DNA of 64,000 bases from JAEUOS01 sp965279115 (GCA_965279115.1 OZ257137.1:1612001-1676000); one strand, 5' to 3'. Shown: positions 16,858 to 26,142, numbered from the stretch's first letter. The notes: a model not told the origin generated them from the letters alone. Numbers and translations are program-made.

Positions 16858-17736
16858 TCAGGCGATCCCGTTGCCGCTTCCGGGAGGAGCAGGCATCGAC
16901 AGTTCCGTCACCACGAGACGGGCCACGGCCGCCGCCATCGGCAGGGTGAGATGCCCGATGCCGTCGAGCGCGATATTGCGCGCCCCCTCGAGGTGCGCCG
17001 AAAGCTGGGGAGCGACGATGTTGTCGTCGCGCGAATAGACCGAGGTGAACGGGCATGGCCAGGCGCCATGTTCATGGGCCGCAAGCGCCGCGAGCCAGGC
17101 GCTGCCGGATAGCATCTGGCGCCCGTTCTCGCCAAGAGCGGTCCGGGCCAGCGCCGTTCCGCAATGCGGGGTGCCCAGCGTCATCACCCTGGCCACCCTC
17201 CCTGCGCCGTACTTGCGCATATAGGCGCGCGCGGCCAGCCCGCCCATACTGTGGCATACGAGCGCGACCGGCCGCCCATCCTCGACAGCCTGCACTTGGG
17301 CCAGCGTATCCTCCAGCAGGTTGGCATATGCATCGATATCCGCATAAACCGGCTCGAGGTTGACGGTGTAGGTTCCGTGACCGGACGCTTTAATCGCGCG
17401 CCAGAGGATGAATAAGGCCCCGGCATTGTTCACGTAACCATGGATCAGCAGTACCGGTCCCGGGCCATCGCGCCTGCCCTTGATGCTGCGACGCATCAAC
17501 CATCGTTCACCAGGCATCAGGACCAGCATGATTGCCCACGCCACCACGATTTCCCGACACCACAGGCCGATCCGAGCCGCCAGGTCCGGTGTGGATTCGG
17601 CAGGTCGCGGCGAAGCATGGAAAGCCGAAAGAATGAAACTCGCCATCACGATCGCCGCGATCAGGCACAAAAGGCCGATCGGGCCGGCGATTCCCGTCAC
17701 CACAAGAATGATTACAACCAAAGCGATGGCAAGCAT
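16858..17736 (-). CDS. Membrane-anchored alpha/beta hydrolase (lipase/esterase)
   Basis: A 292-residue protein. One or two N-terminal hydrophobic segments (residues 1-40, and about 65-73) should anchor it in the inner membrane. The hydrolase domain follows, with LLIHGYVNN, the nucleophile elbow CHSMGG and a late GIGHLTL histidine. The pattern fits triacylglycerol lipase/PGAP1-like enzymes with Ser-Asp-His chemistry. It lies on the opposite strand between acyl-CoA-reductase-like and lipoprotein genes. A role in mobilising storage lipid is plausible but inferred from neighbours. Confidence 0.75.
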   Translation of the reverse strand: MLAIALVVIILVVTGIAGPIGLLCLIAAIVMASFILSAFHASPRPAESTPDLAARIGLWCREIVVAWAIMLVLMPGERWLMRRSIKGRRDGPGPVLLIHGYVNNAGALFILWRAIKASGHGTYTVNLEPVYADIDAYANLLEDTLAQVQAVEDGRPVALVCHSMGGLAARAYMRKYGAGRVARVMTLGTPHCGTALARTALGENGRQMLSGSAWLAALAAHEHGAWPCPFTSVYSRDDNIVAPQLSAHLEGARNIALDGIGHLTLPMAAAVARLVVTELSMPAPPGSGNGIA

Positions 17737-17822
17737 GAAATCAAGTCTAAGTCATGCACGATCGTACAGGCAGCCCCAAACGGCGCAGGGATCGCGCTAT
17801 CATCAAGTTCAAAGGCCCATAT

Positions 17823-18353
17823 ATGACTTCTCGATTCGTTCTTCCTCTTTCCATCCTGGCTGGCGCGCTTGCCATTTCCGGGTGCGCCTCATACAGCGGA
17901 TCCTCCCTCAAGCCAGGCATCTCAAGCCAGGCTGACGTACGGGCAATGATGGGCCCACCGGCGGCCGTTCATCCTGAGCCGGGTGCCGGTGCCTTCAGCG
18001 AGTCATGGGAATATCCGCGCGGCCCGATTGGCCGGCACACTTACATGGCGCGTTTTGACCGTTCTGGCAAACTCGTGGCCATAGACCAGGTGCTGACCGT
18101 CGCCACGGTAGCCCGTATTCGCATGGGACAGGACAACCGTGATGACGTCTCGCGCTTGCTGGGACGCCCTGCCGCGGTGTTCCCCTTGCGGGATGGCGGG
18201 CAGGCGTGGGACTACGCGGCATATGCGGATTCGGGCTACATGCGCAAGATCAGGATTGTCATCAATTTCGACAAATCAGGTCGCGCCGTGGCGGGAGGAG
18301 AAAGCTACGACGACGAGGAGTGGAGTCCGAATGCAGATGGAAGCACACAGTAG
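17823..18353 (+). CDS. Outer-membrane-type lipoprotein, SmpA/BamE-like
   Basis: A 176-residue lipoprotein with lipobox ISGC near residue 20. The mature part contains two short repeats of the SmpA/OmlA type: one around LKPGISSQADVRAMMGPPAAV and another around RIRMGQDNRDDVSRLLGRPAAV. Both carry the hallmark 'G-x-x-x-x-D-V-x-x-x-x-G-x-P'. Such modules occur in BamE and in small envelope lipoproteins. The ATG at 17823 is used because it gives an intact signal; an upstream in-frame start would bury it. The FFLEELY gene starts 13 bases downstream, so the two are probably cotranscribed. Confidence 0.75.
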   Translation: MTSRFVLPLSILAGALAISGCASYSGSSLKPGISSQADVRAMMGPPAAVHPEPGAGAFSESWEYPRGPIGRHTYMARFDRSGKLVAIDQVLTVATVARIRMGQDNRDDVSRLLGRPAAVFPLRDGGQAWDYAAYADSGYMRKIRIVINFDKSGRAVAGGESYDDEEWSPNADGSTQ

Positions 18354-18366
18354 TTGTCGTCGCTAG

Positions 18367-19104
18367 GTGGGCGCCGAAAGCAAGGTTGAAGCCTCCAGCC
18401 GGCTCGGGCGCTCGCTCGCACGCGCGACTTCGGCCCGACGCGCGGCCTTTGGCCATCCGGAACTGGCTGCACGGCACCTTGCTCTCAAGCAATGGCAAGC
18501 GGACCGCCTGGCAGGTACCTATTCGGACCTGCTTGAAAGCCCGCGCTATCGCGAAGCAGCGACCTTTTTCCTGAGCGACCTGTACGGCGCCAAGGACTAC
18601 TCCCAGCGTGACGCTGACGTCGCCCGCATCCTGCCCAAGCTGACCGCCATGCTGCCGGCGGCGGCACTTTCGACCATCGCGGACGCGGTCGAGCTCGACG
18701 CCTTGTCGGAAGAACTCGATGCCGCCCTGGTCGCGCAGCTGCCGCCGCGCCTGGTTTCGCCCTTGACGGCCGACGCCTACGCCGCGGCCTACCGCGCCTG
18801 CGGCAACCGCCAGGAGCGCAGCCACCAGATCGCCCTGATGCGCCAGATCGGCGATGCCCTGGACGGCCTGACACGCATGCCGCTCCTCGAGGGCACCCTG
18901 CGGCTGATGCGCGGCCCGGCGAAACTGGCCGGATTGGCCCATTTGCAGGGTTTCCTTGAACGTGGTTTCGGTGCGTTCAAGCGCATGAACGGCGCAGCCC
19001 CCTTCCTTGACGCGGTAGAGGCGCGCGAAACGCGACTGATGGAAGCCCTGTTCGCCACCGCGCCAAATCCGTTTGGCGGAAACTTCGATCAGGGGATATC
19101 CTAG
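18367..19104 (+). CDS. FFLEELY-motif protein
   Basis: A 245-residue soluble, helical protein with no enzymatic motif. It contains AATFFLSDLYG (about residues 64-74), the local form of the 'FFLEELY' motif that names a proteobacterial family of unknown function. The start is a GTG at 18367. It lies 70 bases before the acyl-CoA ligase. Proteins of this family are often found next to acyl-CoA ligases and WS/DGAT genes in betaproteobacteria, as far as I recall; that should be verified. The role is unknown. Confidence 0.7.
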   Translation: MGAESKVEASSRLGRSLARATSARRAAFGHPELAARHLALKQWQADRLAGTYSDLLESPRYREAATFFLSDLYGAKDYSQRDADVARILPKLTAMLPAAALSTIADAVELDALSEELDAALVAQLPPRLVSPLTADAYAAAYRACGNRQERSHQIALMRQIGDALDGLTRMPLLEGTLRLMRGPAKLAGLAHLQGFLERGFGAFKRMNGAAPFLDAVEARETRLMEALFATAPNPFGGNFDQGIS

Positions 19105-19174
19105 CTACCGTCGCTGGCCGGATGCGGCGACACTTCGGGGAAGCGGACGAAAACCAATCAAAGTGGAGACAAGA

Positions 19175-20857
19175 ATGGTCGACAAAGTATGGCTGAAGCA
19201 CTATCCGAAAGGCGTACCGGCTGAAATCGACTACAGCGCATATCGCTCGATCAAGCACCTGTTCGAAAGCTGCTGCGAAAAATTCAGAGACCTGCCCGCC
19301 TACGCCAACTTCGGCGTGCAGATGAGCTACGCCGAGCTCGACCGCAAGACCCGCGATTTCGCCGCCTACCTTCAATCGCTACCCGGCCTTGCCAAGGGCG
19401 ATCGCGTGGCGGTGATGATGCCCAACCTTCTGCAGTACCCGATCGCCATTTTCGGCATCCTGCGCGCCGGCATGATCGTGGTCAACGTCAATCCGCTCTA
19501 TACGCCGCGCGAGCTGGAACATCAGCTGAAGGACTCCGGCGCCAAGGCCATCGTGATCGTGGAAAATTTCGCGACCACGCTGCAACAGGTGATCAAGGCC
19601 ACGCCGGTGGAACACGTCATCACCACCCAGATCGGCGACATGCTGCCGGTGCCCAAGCGCTGGATCATCAACTTCGTCATCAAGAATGTGAAGAAGATGG
19701 TGCCGGACTGGCGCATAGATGGCGCGATCACCATGCGTGCCGCGCTCGACCGCGGCGCCGCGGCGCAGATGAAGCCCTTCGAGCCGGGCCTGGACGACCT
19801 CGCCTTCCTGCAGTACACCGGCGGCACCACCGGCCTGTCGAAAGGCGCGATGCTGACCCATCGCAACATCGTCGCCAACCTGCACCAGTCGGGCGCATGG
19901 ACCTCCAGCGACTTCGTTGAAGGCAAGGAGATCGTCATCTCGCCCCTGCCGATGTACCACATCTTCTGTCTCACCGCGACCCTGTCGTTCATGAAGTGGG
20001 GGGCGTTGAACGTGTTGATCACCAATCCGCGCGACCTGCCCGCCTTCATCGAAGAGCTCAAGAAATGGCCATGGACCATCCTCACCGGCGTGAACACCCT
20101 GTTCAACGGCCTGCTCAACACGCCCGGCTTCGCCGAACTCGACTTCAAGCAGGTCAAGGTAGTGCTCGGCGGCGGCGCGGCTGTGCAGAAAGCCGTGGCC
20201 GAGAAATGGCAGCAGGTGACCGGCAAGTTCCTGACCGAGGCCTATGGCCTGACCGAAACCTCGCCGGGCGCCTCCATCAACCCGATGGGCACGGCCTGGA
20301 ACGGCTCGATCGGCTTGCCATTGCCGTCAACCGAGTTCTCGATCCGCAATGACGATTTCGCCGAACTGCCATTCTGGGATGGCAAAGGGCCGATCGAAGC
20401 CTGTACGGGTGAAATCTGCATCCGCGGCCCGCAGGTCATGAAGGGCTACTGGCAGCGCCCCGAGGAGACCGCCAAGGTGATACGCGATGGCTGGCTCCTG
20501 ACCGGCGATGTCGGCCACATGGACGCGAACGGCTTCGCCTACATCACCGACCGCAAAAAGGACATGATCCTGGTGTCGGGCTTCAACGTCTACCCGAACG
20601 AGATCGAAGGCGTGGTGCAAATGCATCCGGGCGTGCTCGAATGCGCCTCTGTCGGCGTGCCGGACGACAAGTCCGGTGAAGCCGTCAAGGTGGTGGTGGT
20701 CAAGAAGGACCCGAACCTCACCAAGGAGCAGGTGATCGAGCATTGCAAGCAACATCTCACCGGCTACAAGGTCCCCAAACTGGTGGAGTTCCGGACTGAA
20801 TTGCCGAAAACCCCCGTCGGCAAGATCCTGCGCCGCGAATTGCGCGACAAGAAGTAG
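19175..20857 (+). CDS. fadD: Long-chain-fatty-acid--CoA ligase
   Basis: A 560-residue AMP-forming acyl-CoA synthetase. It has the P-loop-like YTGGTTGLSKGAML near residue 213, the adenylate motif YGLTETSPG, the hinge region GWLLTGDVGHMDANGF and the C-terminal catalytic lysine in KTPVGKILRREL. Length and order match FadD. The ATG at 19175 follows GTGGAGAC; an upstream in-frame codon overlaps the preceding gene. It activates long-chain fatty acids for beta-oxidation, or here possibly for reduction and esterification, since the acyl-CoA reductase-like and WS/DGAT genes flank it. Confidence 0.9.
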   Translation: MVDKVWLKHYPKGVPAEIDYSAYRSIKHLFESCCEKFRDLPAYANFGVQMSYAELDRKTRDFAAYLQSLPGLAKGDRVAVMMPNLLQYPIAIFGILRAGMIVVNVNPLYTPRELEHQLKDSGAKAIVIVENFATTLQQVIKATPVEHVITTQIGDMLPVPKRWIINFVIKNVKKMVPDWRIDGAITMRAALDRGAAAQMKPFEPGLDDLAFLQYTGGTTGLSKGAMLTHRNIVANLHQSGAWTSSDFVEGKEIVISPLPMYHIFCLTATLSFMKWGALNVLITNPRDLPAFIEELKKWPWTILTGVNTLFNGLLNTPGFAELDFKQVKVVLGGGAAVQKAVAEKWQQVTGKFLTEAYGLTETSPGASINPMGTAWNGSIGLPLPSTEFSIRNDDFAELPFWDGKGPIEACTGEICIRGPQVMKGYWQRPEETAKVIRDGWLLTGDVGHMDANGFAYITDRKKDMILVSGFNVYPNEIEGVVQMHPGVLECASVGVPDDKSGEAVKVVVVKKDPNLTKEQVIEHCKQHLTGYKVPKLVEFRTELPKTPVGKILRRELRDKK

Positions 20858-20941
20858 TGGGATCGTTGGCCTCCGGCTGACACGAAGAACCTGGCGCGGC
20901 AGTTGCATGCCGCCAGGGTGGTTCAACTTTTTGGCGGAAAT

Positions 20942-21904
20942 ATGAAATCCAAAATCCTTGCCGGGATCTTTCTGGCATTCTCCTGCGCTTCGGGCATTGC
21001 GCAGGACTGGCCTGCGCGGCCCATCAAGCTCATCGTACCGTTCACTCCCGGCACGGGGCAGGACATCATCGCCCGCACCATCGGACCGAAACTGACCGAA
21101 CGCCTGGGACAACCGGTGGTCATCGAAAACCGCCCCGGGGCATCGGGCAACATTGGCACTGAATTGGTGGCCAAAGCGCCGCCCGATGGCTATACGATCA
21201 TGATCACCGCCAGTCCGGTCGTGTTCAATCCGCTGATCTACCAGAATCTTGGCTGGGACCCGTTCCGCGACCTTGCCGCAGTCGCGAACCTGACCGATGG
21301 CTATCTTGCGCTGGTCGTGGGCAATGGCGTGGCCGCGTCGAATGTGAAGGAGTTCGTCGCACTCCTGAAAGCGCGGCCGGGCAAGCTCTCATACTCTTCT
21401 CCAGGCGTGGGCACGCCACAGCACCTGACCGGCGAGCTGTTCAAGGTCGCCACCGGCACCTTCATGCTGCACGTTCCCTATCGCGGTTCGGCGGGCGCCG
21501 TCACCGATGTCATCGGCGGCGCGGTCGAGGCGATGTTCATGCCCGTGCATACCGTGCTTCCACAGGTGAAGCAGGGGCGGCTCAAGGTGCTCGGACTGGC
21601 CTACGACAAGCGCGTCGCTGCCGCACCCGAGGTGCCCACCATCCATGAGGCGGGCGGGCCGCGCGATGTCAACGCGAGCGTCTGGTATGCCGTCTTCACC
21701 ACCGGGAAGACACCGCCCGAGGTCGTCAACAAGCTGTCTGCGACGCTACGCGACATCGTGCGGCAGCCGGACGTGGCCGAGACCCTCAACAAGCAGGGTC
21801 TCACAGTCAACTACATGAACCCGCAGGAACTCACCGCGATGATGCGCCGGGAAACCGAGCGCTGGTCGAAGATCGTCAAGGAAAAGGGCCTCAAGGGGGA
21901 GTGA
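20942..21904 (+). CDS. Bug-family (tripartite tricarboxylate transporter) solute receptor
   Basis: A 320-residue periplasmic binding protein with a signal peptide ending near SGIAQDWP. The family signature IKLIVPFTPGTGQDIIART follows, then GQPVVIENRPGASGNIG, VAKAPPDGYT and HVPYRGSAGAVTDVIGG. No TctA/TctB membrane genes are in the window, which is normal for orphan Bug receptors in Burkholderiales. The following SDR gene overlaps or nearly overlaps its stop, so they are coexpressed. The ligand, usually a carboxylate, is unknown. Confidence 0.9.
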   Translation: MKSKILAGIFLAFSCASGIAQDWPARPIKLIVPFTPGTGQDIIARTIGPKLTERLGQPVVIENRPGASGNIGTELVAKAPPDGYTIMITASPVVFNPLIYQNLGWDPFRDLAAVANLTDGYLALVVGNGVAASNVKEFVALLKARPGKLSYSSPGVGTPQHLTGELFKVATGTFMLHVPYRGSAGAVTDVIGGAVEAMFMPVHTVLPQVKQGRLKVLGLAYDKRVAAAPEVPTIHEAGGPRDVNASVWYAVFTTGKTPPEVVNKLSATLRDIVRQPDVAETLNKQGLTVNYMNPQELTAMMRRETERWSKIVKEKGLKGE

Positions 21905-21933
21905 CCGCCACGCACCCCGATCAGAGATCGGCC

Positions 21934-22785
21934 ATGAATATTGATCCACAGGCGCCACCGTCGTTGCACGGCAGGGTCGTGATTGTGACCGGCGGAGGGC
22001 GCGGACTCGGCCTTGAGATGGCACGCGCACTGGCCCGCTGCGGCTGTCGTCTGGCCATCAGCGGCGCGAGGGATGGCGCTGAACTCGACGCCGCGCAGGC
22101 TGAACTTGAGGTCATTTCCGGGCCCGGCAACACGTTCTCGACGCTTGCGGACGTCGCCTCCTGGGCCGATTGCGAGGCATTAGTGCGTCGCACCCTGGAC
22201 CGTTTCGGTCGCGTTGACGCGCTGATCAACAATGCGGGCCGGGGCATGCTGGAAATCAGCAACCAATACAACGTTCGCCCCGCGTTGTTCTGGCAAGCCG
22301 ATCCGGATGGCCTGCGCAACATTGTCGAGGCCAATGTGCTTGGCCCCCTGCTGATGAGCAGGGCTTGCGCACCGCACATGGTGGCCCAGGGCTTCGGTCG
22401 CATCGTCAACATCTCCACCAGCGCGATCACCATGGTGCGCAAGGGCTATTCTCCGTATGGCCCATCCAAGGCCGCGCTGGAAGCCATGACCGCCGTGTGG
22501 GCGCGCGACCTCGAAGGCACCGGTGTGACCGTCAATGCCCTGCTGCCGGGCGGGGCCACCGATACCCGATTGCTGCCAGGCCATGGCGCGGACCGGCGCG
22601 GCGCCGACGGCCTGCTGCTTTCACCCACCCTGATGGCGGCGCCGATCGTCTGGCTGGTCTCGGACGCCTCGGCCCAATCCACGGGCGATCGCTACGTCGC
22701 CCGCGAATGGGACCTGAAGCAGCCACCGGACATCGCCGCGGCAGGCGCGCGCGGCGCGCGACACGACATCCCGGCGATTCTCTAG
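21934..22785 (+). CDS. SDR-family oxidoreductase
   Basis: A 283-residue classical short-chain dehydrogenase. It has TGGGRGLG near residue 19, NNAGRG, and a catalytic Ser-Tyr-Lys set (ISTSAITMVRKGYSPYGPSKAALE), followed by LLPGGATDT. A GTG at 21901 overlapping the receptor stop is the alternative start; ATG at 21934 has better ribosome spacing. The C-terminus overlaps the convergent MFS gene by four bases. The substrate is unknown. The Bug receptor upstream suggests it handles an imported hydroxy or keto acid. Confidence 0.82.
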   Translation: MNIDPQAPPSLHGRVVIVTGGGRGLGLEMARALARCGCRLAISGARDGAELDAAQAELEVISGPGNTFSTLADVASWADCEALVRRTLDRFGRVDALINNAGRGMLEISNQYNVRPALFWQADPDGLRNIVEANVLGPLLMSRACAPHMVAQGFGRIVNISTSAITMVRKGYSPYGPSKAALEAMTAVWARDLEGTGVTVNALLPGGATDTRLLPGHGADRRGADGLLLSPTLMAAPIVWLVSDASAQSTGDRYVAREWDLKQPPDIAAAGARGARHDIPAIL

Positions 22786-23987
22786 GTTCTTCGCGAGACC
22801 ACCACGAACCATAGCAACGCGGCCACTTGTGCGGCCAGCAGCCCACCAAACGACCACTGGTAGGCCTGTACCCGCGGCCATCCGGCATCCACCAGCGCCT
22901 GGATTGAGACGCCCAGCGCGGACTGGATCGCAAAGCCCCCCATGAACATCACCATGTTGTACGAGGTCACCACCCGGCCGGTGATGGCTGCCGGAAAGGC
23001 GCGCGTCAGGGCCGGATAGGCCAGCATCCCCGCGCCAAGTGTCAGGCCATACGCGAACCACGGGCCGCTGGATGCCGGGAATGCGTTGCTGATGATGATA
23101 CCCAGTGAAACCGCCGCAAAAACCAGCGATCCCACGTACCAGCGGCGCGACGCGCCAGGCCAGCGTTGCAGGCGGCTTGCCACCGCACCCACCATGAGGT
23201 TGCCGACAAGGAGCGATGTGCCGTAGACGAACAGCACTTGGGCGGCGGCACCCCGGGATACCCCGGCAACCTCGACCAGCCAGGGGCCGGCCCAGAGTGA
23301 CTGGATGGCTGAAAATCCGCCGCTCCCGAAGAAAGCCAGCGGCGCGTAGCTGAGGAAGATGCGCGAGCCGAGAACTTGCGCATATCCGCCCTTGCCATCG
23401 CCCGGCGGCGGTTCGCCCGGCGGCGCCCGATCGCCGGGTACGGCAAACACGAACAAGGCGGCGGCCAGAAGCGAGAAACCCGCGAGGAGCCAGAAAAGTC
23501 CGCGCCATTCAAGATGGCGCATGGCCCACTCCGCGGGGGTGGCGGACACCATTGCAGCCAGTCCACCCACCGCGGTGATGCCACCAGTCAGGATTTCGCG
23601 ATGCCGCGGGTCGTACCAGATGACAAATGCCTTGAAAGACGTCATCAGAGCCCCCGCGACGCCAATGCCGATCATCGCTCGCCCGAAGGCGAGCAAGTGG
23701 ACATCCTGTCCGATTGCGAAGACCGCGCTGCCCACTGCCGCCAGAACGAAAAGTCCGGCATTGACACGGGCAGGCCCGAATCGGTCCATCGCGATGCCGA
23801 TCGGCGCCTGCGCGGCGAAAAAGGCGAGGAAGTACACGCTCGCCAGAAGTCCGAGTTCCCGCGCGTTCAGATCGAGTTCACCCGCCAGGTCCGGAGCGAT
23901 CAACGGCCCCAGCGAACGGAACGAATAGGACAGGAAGTACCCAATGGCGAATATGACAAAGATGCGTCCGCCGAGCGCCCGCGACAT
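22782..23987 (-). CDS. MFS transporter
   Basis: A 401-residue major-facilitator protein with about twelve hydrophobic segments. It carries the loop-2/3 motif GIAMDRFGPARVNAG near residue 60 and RAMIGIGVAGALM in the fourth helix region. The first in-frame start (TTG at 23996) is weaker than ATG at 23987. It begins five bases after the stop of the lipoprotein gene, so the two form a small minus-strand operon. It converges on the SDR gene with a four-base overlap and no terminator between. The substrate cannot be predicted. Confidence 0.82.
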   Translation of the reverse strand: MSRALGGRIFVIFAIGYFLSYSFRSLGPLIAPDLAGELDLNARELGLLASVYFLAFFAAQAPIGIAMDRFGPARVNAGLFVLAAVGSAVFAIGQDVHLLAFGRAMIGIGVAGALMTSFKAFVIWYDPRHREILTGGITAVGGLAAMVSATPAEWAMRHLEWRGLFWLLAGFSLLAAALFVFAVPGDRAPPGEPPPGDGKGGYAQVLGSRIFLSYAPLAFFGSGGFSAIQSLWAGPWLVEVAGVSRGAAAQVLFVYGTSLLVGNLMVGAVASRLQRWPGASRRWYVGSLVFAAVSLGIIISNAFPASSGPWFAYGLTLGAGMLAYPALTRAFPAAITGRVVTSYNMVMFMGGFAIQSALGVSIQALVDAGWPRVQAYQWSFGGLLAAQVAALLWFVVVSRRT

Positions 23988-23992
23988 CGAAC

Positions 23993-24514
23993 TCAATCAG
24001 CCTTGAGCGATGCGAGGAACAGGTCGACATCGGCCGCCGCCAGCCCTTCGTCCGGACCAAGCGAAACCAATTGGACATAGCGGCGGCCGTTCGCATAGAT
24101 GCGCGCACGCATGCTGCCCGGCTTCGCGTCCTTGCCGCGTCCGAGCATGCCGGCAACCGAGAACTCGCGCCCCTTGTACGCGCCGCTTTCCACCGCCTTC
24201 TCGGCGGCAACCTGCGCGCCCATGTTGGCAGCCAGCACATCACGCATCGCATCGAGAAGCGCGGCGTCCACCGGTCGGGAAAAATCCGCGAAACCGGCGG
24301 CGAACACGTGCTCACCCACGCGTGCGGAGTACATCCGCATGCCGATCTCGCCCGCCGGCGTCTGCAGGCGGCGCTCGGCCTGGGCCGGCTTCTGCGGCAG
24401 AAGTATGGAAAAGCCGGCATCGGGCATGCGGTATTCACGCCAGTCAAGGGCGGGACTGCATGCAAAAAGCAACCACAGGGCCGGAAGTGAAAACAGTTGA
24501 CGGGCGAAGCGCAT
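23993..24514 (-). CDS. Putative lipoprotein, uncharacterised
   Basis: A 173-residue protein with an N-terminal signal and a Leu-Phe-Ala-Cys lipobox near residue 18 (LLFACSPAL). The mature domain contains a beta-rich segment (YRMPDAGFSILLPQKPAQ, then FSVAGMLGRGKDAKPGSMRARIY) and ends VDLFLASLKAD. That arrangement resembles small envelope proteins that present stress-type or PsbP-like folds. No function is assigned. It is cotranscribed with the MFS gene and divergent from the WS/DGAT gene 63 bases away. Confidence 0.65.
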   Translation of the reverse strand: MRFARQLFSLPALWLLFACSPALDWREYRMPDAGFSILLPQKPAQAERRLQTPAGEIGMRMYSARVGEHVFAAGFADFSRPVDAALLDAMRDVLAANMGAQVAAEKAVESGAYKGREFSVAGMLGRGKDAKPGSMRARIYANGRRYVQLVSLGPDEGLAAADVDLFLASLKAD

Positions 24515-24576
24515 CTTTAGGATTATGCGTGAAAGGGCTGTCTGGCCCGCGACCAATGACAAGGCGGGAGACTTTC

Positions 24577-26142
24577 ATGAAACATCTGAGCGGCCTGGAC
24601 TCGGCCTTTCTTTACCTCGAAACACCCGAGACCCCCATGCACGTGGGCGGGCTCAACCTGTTTGAGCTGCCGCCCGGCTACAAGGGGGACATCTACGAGG
24701 ATGTCAAGGCGCATGTGGCGTCGCGCATGCACCTGGCGCCGGTGTTCACGCGCAAGCTCGCCCTGATGCCTTTCGAGCTGGCCAGCCCTGTATGGATCGA
24801 CGATGACGCGATCGACCTCGACTACCACGTGCGGCGCATCATCCTGCCGCAACCGGGCTCCGTGGCGCAACTCGAGACCTATGTGGGCCGGCTGCATTCC
24901 TCCCTCATGGATCGCTCCCGCCCCTTGTGGGAGTTCTATGTGATCGAAGGGCTCAAGGACGGCCGGTTCGGCTTTTACTCAAAGTTGCACCATGCCGCCA
25001 TAGACGGCCAGGCCGGCGTGGCGCTGGCCAACGCGATTCTCGATATCGGTCCGGTGCCGCGTGCGGTCAGGGCGGCTGCGCGACGCCCGACCGGCAAGTA
25101 TCAACTGGGTGTGGCGGAACTGCTTGGGGCCGCATTGTCCAACCAGCTGCTGCAGTACACCAAGCTCATCAAGCTGCTGCCTGGTGCCGCGCGCGCCGTA
25201 GGGGGCGTGGCAAGCCGCGCGCTGGCGGCACGCAAGCAGGCCAATACGGATGGCGCCAGGTCGGGGCGGCGCAACTGGCAGATCGGCCCGCGCACCCCCC
25301 TCAATACCGCGATCACCAACCAGCGCTCCTATGCGACCGCGTCGATACCGTTTGCGGACGTGCGCAAGGTAGGCAAGGCGTTTGGCGCGTCGGTCAACGA
25401 CGTCGTCCTGGCACTGTGCTCGGGCGCGTTGCGCCGCTACCTTGAAGACCTCGGTCAGGTACCGAAGAAGCCGCTGATCGCCGCCGTACCGGTTTCGCTG
25501 CGCGCCGAGGGTGACACATCGGCCAACAACCAGGCATCGATGACGCTGGTCAACCTGCACACCCATGTCGCCGATCCGCGCAAACGCCTGGCGGCCATCC
25601 TGGCTTCCACGACCTCGATGAAGGCTCAATTGGCCAGCACCAGGAACATTCTGCCCACCGACTTTCCCACTTTCGGCGCACCGTGGCTGATAAGCGGCGT
25701 GGCTTCCCTCTATGGACGGTCCAAGCTGGCCGACCGCATGCCGCCGATCGCAAACGTGGTCATCTCCAACGTACCGGGGCCGCAGTTTCCGCTCTACCTG
25801 GCCGGCGCGCGGATGATGACCTATTTCCCTGTTTCGATCGTGGTCCACGGCATCGCGCTCAACATCACGGTGCAAAGCTACAACGGTTCGCTCGACTTCG
25901 GCTTCACCGCCTGCAGGCGTGCGTTGCCGCAGGTGCGCGACATGGCGGCATATTCGGCGGAATCGTTCGCGGAACTCCTGCGCCTGGCCGAATCACCGCT
26001 CAATGCCGTCCCTGACGCCGAACCGGTGAAGGCGGCGCCGGCACGTGCGCGCCCACGTCGGGCCGTCGCGACAGCGAGGAAGAAAGCGACAACCGCCAAA
26101 GCGCCGGCACGCAAGCCCGGCAAGGCACGCGCCGGGGCATAA
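24577..26142 (+). CDS. WS/DGAT bifunctional wax ester synthase/diacylglycerol acyltransferase
   Basis: A 521-residue O-acyltransferase that joins acyl-CoA to fatty alcohols or diacylglycerol. The catalytic HHAAIDG is at residues 138-144. RPLWEFYVIEGL precedes it, NDVVLALCSGALRRYL and NVVISNVPGP follow, and all are in the right order. GCGGGAG precedes the ATG. The last 40 or so residues form a Lys/Arg/Ala/Pro tail (ARPRRAVATARKKAT…) not found in typical WS/DGATs. It resembles the histone-H1-like tails of granule-associated proteins. It probably works on the inner face of the membrane or on lipid droplets. Together with the acyl-CoA reductase-like and ligase genes, it suggests a wax-ester or triacylglycerol pathway. 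Confidence 0.9.
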   Translation: MKHLSGLDSAFLYLETPETPMHVGGLNLFELPPGYKGDIYEDVKAHVASRMHLAPVFTRKLALMPFELASPVWIDDDAIDLDYHVRRIILPQPGSVAQLETYVGRLHSSLMDRSRPLWEFYVIEGLKDGRFGFYSKLHHAAIDGQAGVALANAILDIGPVPRAVRAAARRPTGKYQLGVAELLGAALSNQLLQYTKLIKLLPGAARAVGGVASRALAARKQANTDGARSGRRNWQIGPRTPLNTAITNQRSYATASIPFADVRKVGKAFGASVNDVVLALCSGALRRYLEDLGQVPKKPLIAAVPVSLRAEGDTSANNQASMTLVNLHTHVADPRKRLAAILASTTSMKAQLASTRNILPTDFPTFGAPWLISGVASLYGRSKLADRMPPIANVVISNVPGPQFPLYLAGARMMTYFPVSIVVHGIALNITVQSYNGSLDFGFTACRRALPQVRDMAAYSAESFAELLRLAESPLNAVPDAEPVKAAPARARPRRAVATARKKATTAKAPARKPGKARAGA

